This document shows, one piece after another, positions 1 to 9,169 of a DNA stretch of 64,000 nt. The stretch covers positions 2,108,001 through 2,172,000 of the forward strand of contig CBDDLD010000004.1 of NCBI GenBank assembly GCA_965230605.1, given 5' to 3'. Origin of the DNA: CBDDLD01 sp965230605. GTDB taxonomy: Bacteria; Bacteroidota; Bacteroidia; Flavobacteriales; Flavobacteriaceae. The number at the start of each line of letters is the position of its first letter. The first letter of the stretch is position 1. The position numbers and the translations under genes were made by a program. Under the pieces are notes generated by a model. It was given only the letters and a program-made list of their open reading frames with translations. It had not been told where the DNA came from and ran no database searches.

Positions 1-26
1 GCTCTAGCCAGCTGAGCTAATTCCCC
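1..26 (-). tRNA. tRNA-Ala, 5' part only (cut by window edge)
   Basis: Read on the minus strand, the first bases form an acceptor strand GGGGAAT, then TA and a D arm GCTCAGCTGGCTAGAGC, typical of bacterial tRNA-Ala. The rest, including the anticodon, lies outside the window. Its place after 16S and tRNA-Ile fits the usual 16S-Ile-Ala-23S rRNA operon. The amino-acid identity is inferred from this context and the D arm. Confidence 0.8.
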
Positions 27-151
27 CCATATACTAGTCGTTAGTACATAGTAGTTAGTAGTTAGACTACTACTCAAACTTCTAGAATTTCCTTTTCAGT
101 CTTTAATGAACTGTTTTGATAACGCCTAAGCGCCACCTGGCTCCTTCGCTA

Positions 152-172
152 AAAATGTCTACTAGACATTTT
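152..172 (-). repeat. perfect inverted repeat in rRNA spacer
   Basis: Ten-base arms AAAATGTCTA and TAGACATTTT are separated by one base, between tRNA-Ile and tRNA-Ala. In the precursor RNA this would fold as a hairpin and may be a processing signal. Just beyond it, around 35-75, the motif TTAGTA recurs three times next to its inverse (ACTACTAC). The function is inferred only. Confidence 0.5.
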
Positions 173-189
173 CTTAACGCTCGGCCCTG

Positions 190-263
190 TAGTCTCAGGC
201 AGACTCGAACTGCCGACCTCTACATTATCAGTGTAGCGCTCTAACCAGCTGAGCTATGAGACT
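190..263 (-). tRNA. tRNA-Ile (GAT anticodon)
   Basis: A complete 74-nt cloverleaf: acceptor AGTCTCA pairs with TGAGACT, the anticodon loop CTGATAA carries GAT, and the T arm contains GTTCGAGTC. No CCA is encoded. It lies in the 16S-23S spacer, 84 nt after the 16S 3' end, and is co-transcribed with the rRNA. Confidence 0.95.
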
Positions 264-280
264 AGGTTTCTTATATATAA

Positions 281-304
281 AAATTGACAGCGGTGACAGA
301 GAAT
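281..304 (-). other. 3' arm of the 16S precursor processing stem
   Basis: AAATTGACAGCG (281-292) is exactly complementary to CGCTGTCAATTT at 1974-1985 on the other side of 16S. The next segment, TGACAGAGAAT (294-304), pairs with ATTCTCTTGTCA at 1934-1945 apart from one bulged base. Long-range stems flanking 16S are the known substrate of RNase III in precursor rRNA. Confidence 0.7.
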
Positions 305-347
305 AAACTCTCTCTTTCCCCCTTATTCTTCAAAGTCGTCTTTCTCT

Positions 348-1875
<1,528 letters not shown>

Positions 1876-1933
1876 TAAATCTTAAATATTATTTAACAAC
1901 TTATCAGAATCTTCAAAGTACTCAAAATGGTTC

Positions 1934-1985
1934 ATTCTCTTGTCAGTAATTATCCTTTCAGATAACTACCTTACGCTGTCAATTT
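1934..1985 (-). other. 5' arm of the 16S precursor processing stem
   Basis: The partner of 281-304: 1974-1985 gives 12 perfect pairs, and 1934-1945 gives 11 more pairs with one bulge. The 28 bases between the two blocks loop out. It lies in the 16S leader between the promoters and the mature 5' end. Confidence 0.7.
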
Positions 1986-2044
1986 CATTATGTCTATGAA
2001 CTTATTTTTTTTAGCTTTTTGAACCTTCGTTCCCAAAGCGGGTG

Positions 2045-2075
2045 CAAATATAAAACCCTTTTTTTATTCCCACAA
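2045..2075 (-). promoter_or_regulatory. rRNA operon promoter, proximal
   Basis: On the minus strand TTG (2075-2073) is followed after 20 nt by TATATTTG (2052-2045), matching the Bacteroidota -33/-7 consensus. It drives 16S with a leader of about 160 nt. Confidence 0.75.
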
Positions 2076-2172
2076 CACTAACCAAATTTTTTTTGAAACT
2101 TTTTTTAATGCTGATTATATACTCAAAATCTTATCCCCTTTTACAACATCTCACCCCTAGACTTTGAGCGCG

Positions 2173-2203
2173 CAAATATATAAACACTTAACTCCTGCAC
2201 AAA
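2173..2203 (-). promoter_or_regulatory. rRNA operon promoter, distal
   Basis: TTTG (2203-2200), 19 nt, then TATATTTG (2180-2173) on the minus strand. This is a second full consensus match 128 bp upstream of the proximal one, so the rRNA operon has tandem promoters. Confidence 0.7.
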
Positions 2204-2290
2204 AACTTTTTAAGAAAGTTTTTTAACAATTATTCAACACCTTAACTACCAGTACCATATATATATGGTGAAACTTTATTTCATATTGGT

Positions 2291-2321
2291 TTTGTAGCTA
2301 TAATAGATACCTATATCTTTG
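2291..2321 (+). promoter_or_regulatory. promoter of the thrS operon
   Basis: TTTG (2291-2294), 19 nt, then TATCTTTG (2314-2321), a consensus Bacteroidota promoter. The thrS ATG follows 28 nt later, so the 5' leader is short and leaves no room for a T-box. Confidence 0.75.
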
Positions 2322-2349
2322 TCAGCTGATTTTTATACCTTAATATATA

Positions 2350-4287
2350 ATGATACAAATTACTTTACCTGATGGTTCAATTAGGTCTTTCAATGAAGGG
2401 GTGACGCCACATGACGTTGCCGTAGATATTAGTGAGGGTTTTGCTCGTAATGTTATTAGTGCAAAATTTAATGATACCACCATTGAAACTTCTACCCCAT
2501 TAACCACAGATGGTAACCTTATATTATATACATGGAGAGATGATGAAGGCAAAAAAGCATTTTGGCATTCTTCAGCACATATCCTGGCACAAGCATTAGA
2601 AGAACTTTATCCTGGTGTTAAGCTGTGGGTAGGGCCAGCTATAGAAAATGGTTTTTATTATGATGTTGATCTTGGTGATGCTTCAATTTCGGATAAGGAT
2701 TTTAAAATAATCGAAGATAAGATGCTAGAGATTGCGCGAGGAAAGCACGAATTTAAAATGCGTGATGTATCTAAAGCTGAAGCACTCAATTACTATAAAG
2801 GCAAGAATGAATATAAAGTAGAGCTTATTGAAAATCTAGAGGATGGAACAATTAGCTTTTGTGATCATTCTTCATTTACTGATTTATGCCGAGGCGGTCA
2901 TATACCAAATACCGGTATTGTAAAAGCCATCAAAATACTAAGTGTCGCAGGTGCTTATTATAAAGGTGATGAAAACAATAAACAATTAACTCGTGTTTAT
3001 GGTATTTCTTTTCCGAAGCAAAAAGAATTAAAAGAGTATCTGGATCTACTTGAAGAAGCTAAGAAAAGAGATCACAGGAAACTTGGAAAAGAATTAGAGC
3101 TATTTACGTTTTCTAGAAAGGTTGGTCAAGGTCTACCACTTTGGTTACCTAAAGGTGCTGCTTTGAGAGAGCGTTTAGAAAACTTTCTAAAGAAAGCGCA
3201 AAAGAAAGCAGGATACGAAATGGTAGTAACTCCTCATATTGGACAAAAGGAGCTTTATGTTACTTCTGGCCATTATGCTAAATATGGTGAAGATAGTTTT
3301 CAACCTATTAATACACCAGCTGAAGGCGAAGAGTTTTTATTAAAACCTATGAACTGTCCACACCATTGTGAGATCTATAATTCTAAACCTTATTCTTATA
3401 AAGAGTTACCAAAACGTTTTGCAGAATTTGGTACTGTTTACCGTTATGAACAAAGCGGAGAACTTCATGGATTAACTCGTGTTAGAGGATTTACCCAAGA
3501 TGATGCTCATATTTTTTGCACACCTGACCAGTTAGATGCTGAGTTTAAAAACGTTATCGACTTGGTATTGTATGTCTTTGGTTCTCTAGGGTTTGAAAAC
3601 TTTACAGCTCAAGTATCGTTAAGAGATCCTGAAAAGCCAGAAAAATATATTGGGGACGTCGATAATTGGGAAAAAGCTGAAACTGCTATCATCAATGCTG
3701 CCGAAGATAAAGGTTTAGATTATGTTGTAGTTGAGGGAGAAGCTGCATTTTATGGTCCTAAGCTCGATTTTATGGTTAAGGATGCTTTAGGGCGAAGTTG
3801 GCAATTAGGAACTATACAGGTAGATTACAACTTACCTGAACGATTTGATTTATCTTATAAGGGTAGTGATAATGAGCTACATCGCCCAGTAATGATACAT
3901 CGTGCGCCGTTTGGAAGTATGGAACGATTTGTTGCAATACTTCTTGAACATACGGGTGGTAATTTCCCACTTTGGTTGATGCCAGAACAGGCCGTTGTGG
4001 TTTCAATCAGCGAGAAATATGAAAAATACGCGGAAAAAGTTTTAAATTTGTTAGAAAATAACGAAATTCGCGCCCTCGCAGATAATAGAAACGAAACTGT
4101 AGGAAAAAAGATTCGTGAAGCAGAGATGAAAAAGATACCATTCATGGTTATTGTCGGCGAGCAAGAAGAAAAAAATAATACAATTACTGTTAGAGAGCAT
4201 GGAGGTGAAGATTTAGGTGCTATAACTATTGATGCATTTACAGCCATTATCAATGACAGAATTAATAAAAGTTTAAAAACATTTTAA
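2350..4287 (+). CDS. thrS: threonine--tRNA ligase
   Basis: Charges tRNA-Thr with threonine in the cytoplasm. The 645-residue protein has the standard order: TGS domain (about 1-60), second additional editing domain (about 70-220), class II catalytic core (about 240-535) and anticodon-binding domain (about 545-640). Zinc and active-site landmarks are visible: NCPHH near residue 335, DDAHIFC near 384 and HRAPFGSMERF near 517. Length matches the family. It is the first gene of a conserved thrS-infC-rpmI-rplT operon and has its own promoter at 2291-2321. No unusual features. Confidence 0.98.
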   Translation: MIQITLPDGSIRSFNEGVTPHDVAVDISEGFARNVISAKFNDTTIETSTPLTTDGNLILYTWRDDEGKKAFWHSSAHILAQALEELYPGVKLWVGPAIENGFYYDVDLGDASISDKDFKIIEDKMLEIARGKHEFKMRDVSKAEALNYYKGKNEYKVELIENLEDGTISFCDHSSFTDLCRGGHIPNTGIVKAIKILSVAGAYYKGDENNKQLTRVYGISFPKQKELKEYLDLLEEAKKRDHRKLGKELELFTFSRKVGQGLPLWLPKGAALRERLENFLKKAQKKAGYEMVVTPHIGQKELYVTSGHYAKYGEDSFQPINTPAEGEEFLLKPMNCPHHCEIYNSKPYSYKELPKRFAEFGTVYRYEQSGELHGLTRVRGFTQDDAHIFCTPDQLDAEFKNVIDLVLYVFGSLGFENFTAQVSLRDPEKPEKYIGDVDNWEKAETAIINAAEDKGLDYVVVEGEAAFYGPKLDFMVKDALGRSWQLGTIQVDYNLPERFDLSYKGSDNELHRPVMIHRAPFGSMERFVAILLEHTGGNFPLWLMPEQAVVVSISEKYEKYAEKVLNLLENNEIRALADNRNETVGKKIREAEMKKIPFMVIVGEQEEKNNTITVREHGGEDLGAITIDAFTAIINDRINKSLKTF

Positions 4288-4317
4288 AAACAAAAGTTTA
4301 ATTAAATACTATAAGTC

Positions 4318-4875
4318 ATAGCAATACGTAGAAACAGAAGATATCAACCCAGAAGGGAAAAACGAGAAGATCAACATCGAATAAATTCTAAAATTAGAGC
4401 TGAAGAAGTAAGATTGGTCGGCGATAATGTAGACGTTGGCATATACAAAATTAAGCAAGCCTTAGAGATTGCAGACGACCAAGGTCTAGATTTAGTTGAA
4501 ATTTCTCCGAAAGCAACACCTCCTGTTTGTAAGGTTATGGATTATAAAAAGTTTCTTTATGAACAAAAGAAACGTGAAAAAGCTTTAAAGGCGAAAGCTT
4601 CAAAAGTTGTTGTAAAAGAGATTCGTTTTGGACCACAAACCGATGATCATGATTACGAATTTAAAAAGAAGCACGCTGAGAAGTTTTTAAAAGATGGAGC
4701 AAAGTTGAAAGCCTTTGTGTTTTTTAAAGGACGCTCCATAGTTTTTAAAGAACAAGGTCAAATTTTACTTTTAAGACTCGCTCAAGATTTAGAGGAGTTT
4801 GGAAAAGTAGAACAGATGCCAAAGTTAGAAGGTAAGCGCATGATAATGTTCATAGCGCCAAAGAAAGTAAAGTAA
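4318..4875 (+). CDS. infC: translation initiation factor IF-3, ATA start codon
   Basis: IF-3 binds the 30S subunit, blocks premature 50S joining and checks the start codon. No ATG precedes the conserved N-terminus. The frame closes upstream at a TAA (4312-4314), and the only position that gives the family N-terminus (MAIRRNRRYQPRR) is ATA at 4318; a second ATA two codons on and a TTG at 4414 are less likely. The TTG would remove 32 residues of the N-domain, including RINSKIRAEEVRLVG. From 4318 the protein has 185 residues, with the N-domain to about 100 and the C-domain after it. Rare start codons of infC are known in E. coli (AUU), where IF-3 represses its own synthesis by rejecting them. 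The same control is inferred here. Confidence 0.93.
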   Translation: MAIRRNRRYQPRREKREDQHRINSKIRAEEVRLVGDNVDVGIYKIKQALEIADDQGLDLVEISPKATPPVCKVMDYKKFLYEQKKREKALKAKASKVVVKEIRFGPQTDDHDYEFKKKHAEKFLKDGAKLKAFVFFKGRSIVFKEQGQILLLRLAQDLEEFGKVEQMPKLEGKRMIMFIAPKKVK

Positions 4876-4928
4876 CATCCTTAAAGGATAAAAGATAATA
4901 AGCGAAACGTAATTAAAACTAGGAGAAA

Positions 4929-5126
4929 ATGCCTAAAATGAAGACAAAATCGAGTGCTAAGAAACGTTTCAAACTTACTGGCACTGGTAAGATCAAAAGA
5001 AAGCACGCTTTTAAGAGTCATATTTTGACTAAGAAATCTAAGAAGCGTAAGCTTGCATTGACTCATGATACATTAGTACATAAGTCAGATGAGAATAATG
5101 TTAAAACGATGTTACGTTTAAAGTAA
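4929..5126 (+). CDS. rpmI: 50S ribosomal protein L35 (bL35)
   Basis: A 65-residue, lysine-rich ribosomal protein with the L35 signature KMKTKSSAKKRFKLTGTGK and a C-terminus rich in MLRLK. It is part of the large subunit. The ATG is preceded by AGGAG about 5 nt upstream, a real Shine-Dalgarno-like sequence, which is uncommon in this phylum. It lies 53 nt after infC and 102 nt before rplT. Confidence 0.97.
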   Translation: MPKMKTKSSAKKRFKLTGTGKIKRKHAFKSHILTKKSKKRKLALTHDTLVHKSDENNVKTMLRLK

Positions 5127-5131
5127 TCTCT

Positions 5132-5207
5132 TTTTAACCGGTTAAAATAATTTATAAACCCTGGAGTTAGGCAAAATAATTTAGCAAGTATCATTTATGA
5201 TCGCCTA
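5132..5207 (+). promoter_or_regulatory. palindrome and hairpin between rpmI and rplT
   Basis: A perfect 16-bp palindrome TTTTAACCGGTTAAAA (5132-5147) is followed by TAGGC (5168-5172), which can pair with GCCTA (5203-5207) around an inner ATCAT/ATGAT element. In other bacteria L20 represses rpmI-rplT translation by binding leader RNA structures. A similar role here is only inferred. Confidence 0.35.
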
Positions 5208-5228
5208 CTACAAAAAAACAATTAAGAA

Positions 5229-5573
5229 ATGCCAAGATCAGTAAATTCAGTTGCGAAGAGAGCTAGAAGAAAAAAAGTTCTTAAGCAAGCAAAAGGTTAC
5301 TGGGGAAGACGTAAAAATGTCTGGACAGTAGCAAAAAATGCGGTTGACAAAGCGATGCAATATTCGTACAGAGATCGCAGAAATAAAAAGAGAACATTCC
5401 GTGCTTTATGGATTCAGCGTATTAATGCTGGTGCAAGACAACATGGTATGTCGTATTCGAAGTTTATGGGTAAACTAAAAGCTAATAATATTGATTTGAA
5501 TCGTAAGGTTCTTGCAGATTTAGCTATGAATCACCCTGAGGCTTTCGAAGCAATAGTTAACAAAGTTAAATAA
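5229..5573 (+). CDS. rplT: 50S ribosomal protein L20 (bL20)
   Basis: A 114-residue basic protein that binds 23S rRNA and is needed early in 50S assembly. It matches L20 throughout: MPRSVNSVAKRARRKK at the N-terminus, the AKGYWGRRKNVW segment, then YRDRRNKKRTFRALWI and the C-terminal globular part with LADLAMNHPEAF. It is the last gene of the operon, followed by a strong terminator at 5611-5641. Confidence 0.98.
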   Translation: MPRSVNSVAKRARRKKVLKQAKGYWGRRKNVWTVAKNAVDKAMQYSYRDRRNKKRTFRALWIQRINAGARQHGMSYSKFMGKLKANNIDLNRKVLADLAMNHPEAFEAIVNKVK

Positions 5574-5610
5574 GGCGTTTAGCCAAATTAATAACAACAT
5601 TTCGCTTATA

Positions 5611-5641
5611 AAATCCGATTCTCACGAATCGGATTTTTTTA
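5611..5641. terminator. intrinsic terminator after rplT
   Basis: Ten-base arms AAATCCGATT and AATCGGATTT around the loop CTCACG, followed by a T run. It lies between convergent rplT and the cyclase gene. It serves the plus strand best, but the flanking A residues also let it work on the minus strand. Confidence 0.9.
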
Positions 5642-5644
5642 TTC

Positions 5645-6718
5645 TTACCCTTGATTAATGGCGTAAATCTTTAATCGCTTATCTTTCCCCCTCAATTCTA
5701 CATCTTCAGAAAGAAGTTCGTAATGTGTAGCAGAAATACTCAGTTTATCTAAAACCGATTCGGATACTATTAATTGCTTATTAAACATGTTACATAAACT
5801 CTGTATACGAGAGGCGGTATTAATAACATCGCCGTGAAATGCTAAATCTTTTTTTACAGTGCCTACCTCAGCTACCATAAGTATCCCATAATGAATACCT
5901 GCCTTAAATGTAGGACTAAAGCCATACTTGCTTATATAGTAGTCTTCTCTCTTTTGTAATCTTTTTTGAAATGCAAAAAACAAATTTATACAGTTGTTCT
6001 TTCTAAACCCTTTTCGCACTGGCCAGTGAATTACAGCTTCATCTCCCACATATTGATATACTTCAGCCTCAAATTTCCCTAAAGTGTTATTAAGATCTAT
6101 AAAACAATCTTGTATAAATCCACTGTATTGTTGATGACCAATTTTTTCTGCAATCTTAGTAGAATCCTTTAGATCTATAAACATTAAGACATGTTCTTCC
6201 TCTTTGGGCTTCTTGTATTTACCCATTAAAATTTGAATGAAATTACCTCTTCCGAATCTACCACTAGCTATTCTAACCAAAGAAAATACTATAGATGCTG
6301 CGATGAAATACATTATAGTATTCCAGAAAAATGGATCAGTTTTCCACCATCCTTTTTCATTAGGTAAATCAATATCTATCTGTTCTTCAATAAGAAAAGA
6401 AATAGAGCTTAATACAATAATGATTAGAATGAAATATATGATCGACTTTAAAACTATACTGAGGCCTAGTATTAATGTTTTACTTAGTTTATCAAAAGTT
6501 ATTTCAACTATGGTATAAAACGCACCAGTAATTAGCCCTAATACAATAGCAAACTCATAAAATGCCCTTACCGGTAATCCTAAATCATCGTCGGTATAGA
6601 TTTTTAATTCGGCTTCTAATCCATTATATCTAATAGCAATAAATAGTAGAAAAGCAAGCACCCAGAAAACAGATGCTATTAGAAAAAGCCTTAGAAACTT
6701 GAAAAGATTAGATTTCAA
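5645..6718 (-). CDS. membrane-anchored class III adenylate/guanylate cyclase
   Basis: A 357-residue protein with hydrophobic segments near residues 9-30, 52-72, 82-110 and 130-150, then a cytoplasmic class III nucleotide cyclase domain (about 175-350). Both metal-binding aspartates are present (D182 in MFIDLKDST, D226 in YVGDEA), as is the transition-state pair N300/R304 in NTASRIQ. By eye the purine-selecting lysine position is Gln222, so ATP versus GTP use is uncertain. The start is a TTG at 6718; no ATG fits the first helix. It stands alone downstream of a convergent terminator. It probably makes cAMP in response to a membrane signal, but no sensor domain is recognisable. Confidence 0.85.
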   Translation of the reverse strand: MKSNLFKFLRLFLIASVFWVLAFLLFIAIRYNGLEAELKIYTDDDLGLPVRAFYEFAIVLGLITGAFYTIVEITFDKLSKTLILGLSIVLKSIIYFILIIIVLSSISFLIEEQIDIDLPNEKGWWKTDPFFWNTIMYFIAASIVFSLVRIASGRFGRGNFIQILMGKYKKPKEEEHVLMFIDLKDSTKIAEKIGHQQYSGFIQDCFIDLNNTLGKFEAEVYQYVGDEAVIHWPVRKGFRKNNCINLFFAFQKRLQKREDYYISKYGFSPTFKAGIHYGILMVAEVGTVKKDLAFHGDVINTASRIQSLCNMFNKQLIVSESVLDKLSISATHYELLSEDVELRGKDKRLKIYAINQG

Positions 6719-6743
6719 ATTATTCCTGCGTTACTTGATATAT

Positions 6744-8012
6744 TTAGGTTTTTTGTTTTTTCTTCTTAGCAGCAGGAAATAATACGTTATTGAGTATGAG
6801 TCTGTATCCGGGAGATGTTGGATATAGATCTAACTCTGTCTTAGGATCTCCTACCCGATGTGTATAATCTTCAGGATCGTGTCCGCCATAAAAAGTAAAA
6901 AAGCCTTTTCCTTTGATACCGTGGATGTACTTAGCTTCTCCATTGGTCTTATTTTCACCCATAACTAATACATTCGACTTTATTTCATCACGTGTAAACG
7001 ATGTTGTTTGCCCCATAAATCCTTTCACTATGGCTGTATGATTTTGTGTCAGCATCGTTGGAACTGGATCCCATTTTGCAGAATATTCCATCAATGAGAA
7101 GTAATCTGTAGTAAATGGAATGTTGCGCTTTCTAGTCATATCTATGGATGAAAACTCGTAGACATTTGGGTTGCGCTCCAATACATAATCTTTAAAGGCA
7201 AATGTTTTTGAATAATCTATCTTGTTCTGATAGGCGGGATCACTGGCATCGCCATCAAACATAGGCTCACAAATATCAACATGTTCCGCAGACAGTGCGA
7301 TATCGAAACTATCTGTAGCTGAGCACATCGCAAACATAAACCCGCCACCGACAACATAATCTCTTATTTTAAGTGCCACAGCCAATTTAGCATCTGAGAC
7401 CTTGCTATAACCCAATTCTTTGGCTAAAGCTTCTGCTTCTTTTTTCTCTTTTATATACCAGGCTGCTGATCTGTAGCTTCTATAAAATTTACCAAATTGT
7501 CCTGTGAAATCTTCATGATGTAAATGCAACCAATCGTAAAGTAATAACTTGTCTTGTAATACTTCTTTGTCATAAATAGTTTCATATGGAATTTCAGCAT
7601 AAGTCAAGACCATAGTTACAGCGTCATCCCACGGCTGATTACCATATGGTGTATACACAGCAATCTTTGGTGCTTTTTCTAGGACCACCGCTTCTTGATT
7701 CATAGATGGACTACTGATAGATTCTAAAATTTGTGCTGCTTTTGCATCGGAAATCACTTCAAAAGACACTCCTCTTATTTGACACTCTTTCTGAATAATA
7801 TCTGCATCAGGCAACAAAAAGGAACCGCCTCTATAATTTAATAACCATTTCACTTTAAGATCGCGTTCCAAAGTCCAATAAGTTACACCATATGCTTTAA
7901 GGTGATTTTCTTGTGTTTCTGCATCCATAGGTATCAGAATATAGGACGCATAAGAATGAGCGCCGACACACAAGAACAAGAGTGTTATGATGATACTTTT
8001 TTTCAATTTCAT
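6744..8012 (-). CDS. exported protein of the family often labelled asparagine synthetase B
   Basis: A 422-residue protein with a signal peptide (about 1-22, ending AHSYA). From memory, close relatives across Flavobacteriaceae are deposited as asparagine synthetase B. The sequence does not support that label: there is no N-terminal Cys2 after processing, no SGGxDS PP-loop, and the protein is exported. What can be seen is a segment GGGFMFAMCSATDSFD near residue 230 and FYGGHDPEDY near 383, which resemble class I glutamine-amidotransferase-like or ThuA-like folds. The C-terminus is a basic tail, KKKKQKT. It lies 25 nt upstream of the cyclase gene on the same strand, so the two may be co-transcribed. 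Function unknown. Confidence 0.75.
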   Translation of the reverse strand: MKLKKSIIITLLFLCVGAHSYASYILIPMDAETQENHLKAYGVTYWTLERDLKVKWLLNYRGGSFLLPDADIIQKECQIRGVSFEVISDAKAAQILESISSPSMNQEAVVLEKAPKIAVYTPYGNQPWDDAVTMVLTYAEIPYETIYDKEVLQDKLLLYDWLHLHHEDFTGQFGKFYRSYRSAAWYIKEKKEAEALAKELGYSKVSDAKLAVALKIRDYVVGGGFMFAMCSATDSFDIALSAEHVDICEPMFDGDASDPAYQNKIDYSKTFAFKDYVLERNPNVYEFSSIDMTRKRNIPFTTDYFSLMEYSAKWDPVPTMLTQNHTAIVKGFMGQTTSFTRDEIKSNVLVMGENKTNGEAKYIHGIKGKGFFTFYGGHDPEDYTHRVGDPKTELDLYPTSPGYRLILNNVLFPAAKKKKQKT

Positions 8013-8079
8013 TTAATTTTAAACGAAATATAGTCAAAATTTAGTCTGCCACCAGCTTATTTATTATTCTTTTAAGAGA

Positions 8080-9099
8080 TTACCTCCCCGAGAGTAAACT
8101 GGCTATAACTTTGGTATTTGGGAACTGATCTAAAATAATTTTGATAAAAACAGTAATAGGAATGGCCATGATTAGGCCAGGTATACCCCACAAAAATCCC
8201 CAAAACATAAGCATCACTAAAACAGCGATAATATTGATTGAGAAAGATTTTCCCATAAAGATAGGCTCGAGTATAGCACCGAATATCACTTGTACTCCTG
8301 TTATAGATAGGATAAAGAAGAGTAATGTACTGGTAGGTTCTATTTCTACAAAGGCAAAAATGGATAGTAAAATCACCGATATAAATGATCCCACCATTTG
8401 AACAAAGTTGATAGCAAAAGCAAATAATCCCCAAAAAATAGGAAAGCTAACATCAAAGAACAGACACATAAGCCCAGTAAATAATCCTGTTAGTGCGCTA
8501 ACAAGAAATTTGACTTTGATAAACTTAATCAGGTCTTTTTCAATTTTTATAAATGCTTTTATGGATGTATGCCTTTGCTTAAGTATAGTACTGTTTATAA
8601 TTTTATGTACATCTACAGATTCTGCCAGCCATAGTACCACAAAAAAAGCTGTCATTAGAAGTGTTGTTAAGAAGCCTCTTAAGAACCCAATAGTAGTGCC
8701 GATATTTTCTTTCTGAAAAAATTGAGCAATCAAACTTTTGTTATCCTGAAATTCTATTCCGAAACTCTCATTTAAATACTCTTTTAAGTTTTCTAACTTT
8801 GGTTCGGCCTTAGCAAAAAATTCGGTATTAGTTGCAAGAATTTCTTTACTTGACAATTGAATCAATTCGAATCCAATTTTAAGCCCGCCCGCAACTAATA
8901 ATAAGACTATGAGTATACTAAAAAACTTAGGCACTTTTCTTCGCCCTAGGTAACGCATAAGTGGCAAAAATAGTAACGCTATGAACATTGAAAATATCAA
9001 TGGGATGAATATAAACGATAGTATTTTAAGAATATAAAATACTACAGGTATTGCTATTATTAGCAACAAAATATTTGTAGTGCGTCTTTGGTCTAGCAT
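8080..9099 (-). CDS. AI-2E family transporter (PerM/UPF0118)
   Basis: A 339-residue inner-membrane protein with about seven to eight hydrophobic helices: a pair at the N-terminus (about 8-55), one near 60-80, a soluble stretch around 85-145, and the remaining helices to about 325. The C-terminal part contains GAILEPIFMGKSFSINIIAV and WGFLWGIPGLIMAIP, typical of the family. Members include TqsA and putative sodium/proton antiporters, so the substrate cannot be told from sequence. It reads from an ATG at 9099, 70 nt after dnaB on the same strand. Confidence 0.9.
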   Translation of the reverse strand: MLDQRRTTNILLLIIAIPVVFYILKILSFIFIPLIFSMFIALLFLPLMRYLGRRKVPKFFSILIVLLLVAGGLKIGFELIQLSSKEILATNTEFFAKAEPKLENLKEYLNESFGIEFQDNKSLIAQFFQKENIGTTIGFLRGFLTTLLMTAFFVVLWLAESVDVHKIINSTILKQRHTSIKAFIKIEKDLIKFIKVKFLVSALTGLFTGLMCLFFDVSFPIFWGLFAFAINFVQMVGSFISVILLSIFAFVEIEPTSTLLFFILSITGVQVIFGAILEPIFMGKSFSINIIAVLVMLMFWGFLWGIPGLIMAIPITVFIKIILDQFPNTKVIASLLSGR

Positions 9100-9169
9100 G
9101 AGGCTATTGTCTTCTTTTAAGCTAAATCAAAGGTAGCTTAAAAATGTACTGAGCTGTTGTTAAAAAAGA

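Larger units (their letters stand above)
1876..2349. other. rRNA leader and divergent promoter region, no gene
   Basis: This 474-base AT-rich gap holds the 16S leader with its processing arm, two tandem rRNA promoters reading left and one thrS promoter reading right. No open frame here looks coding. Confidence 0.8.

Noticed and set aside
2322..2349. T-box or other riboswitch ahead of thrS
   Set aside because: The leader from the consensus promoter is under 30 nt, too short for one.
3812..4253. Minus-strand frames inside thrS
   Set aside because: They are antisense to a conserved enzyme, have skewed composition and no start context. The same applies to the antisense frames in dnaB (9714-10154), transketolase (15514-15939) and aconitase (28271-28612).
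8072..8434. Minus-strand cysteine- and tyrosine-rich frame
   Set aside because: It overlaps the AI-2E-type permease gene in another frame on the same strand; composition is that of a shadow frame.
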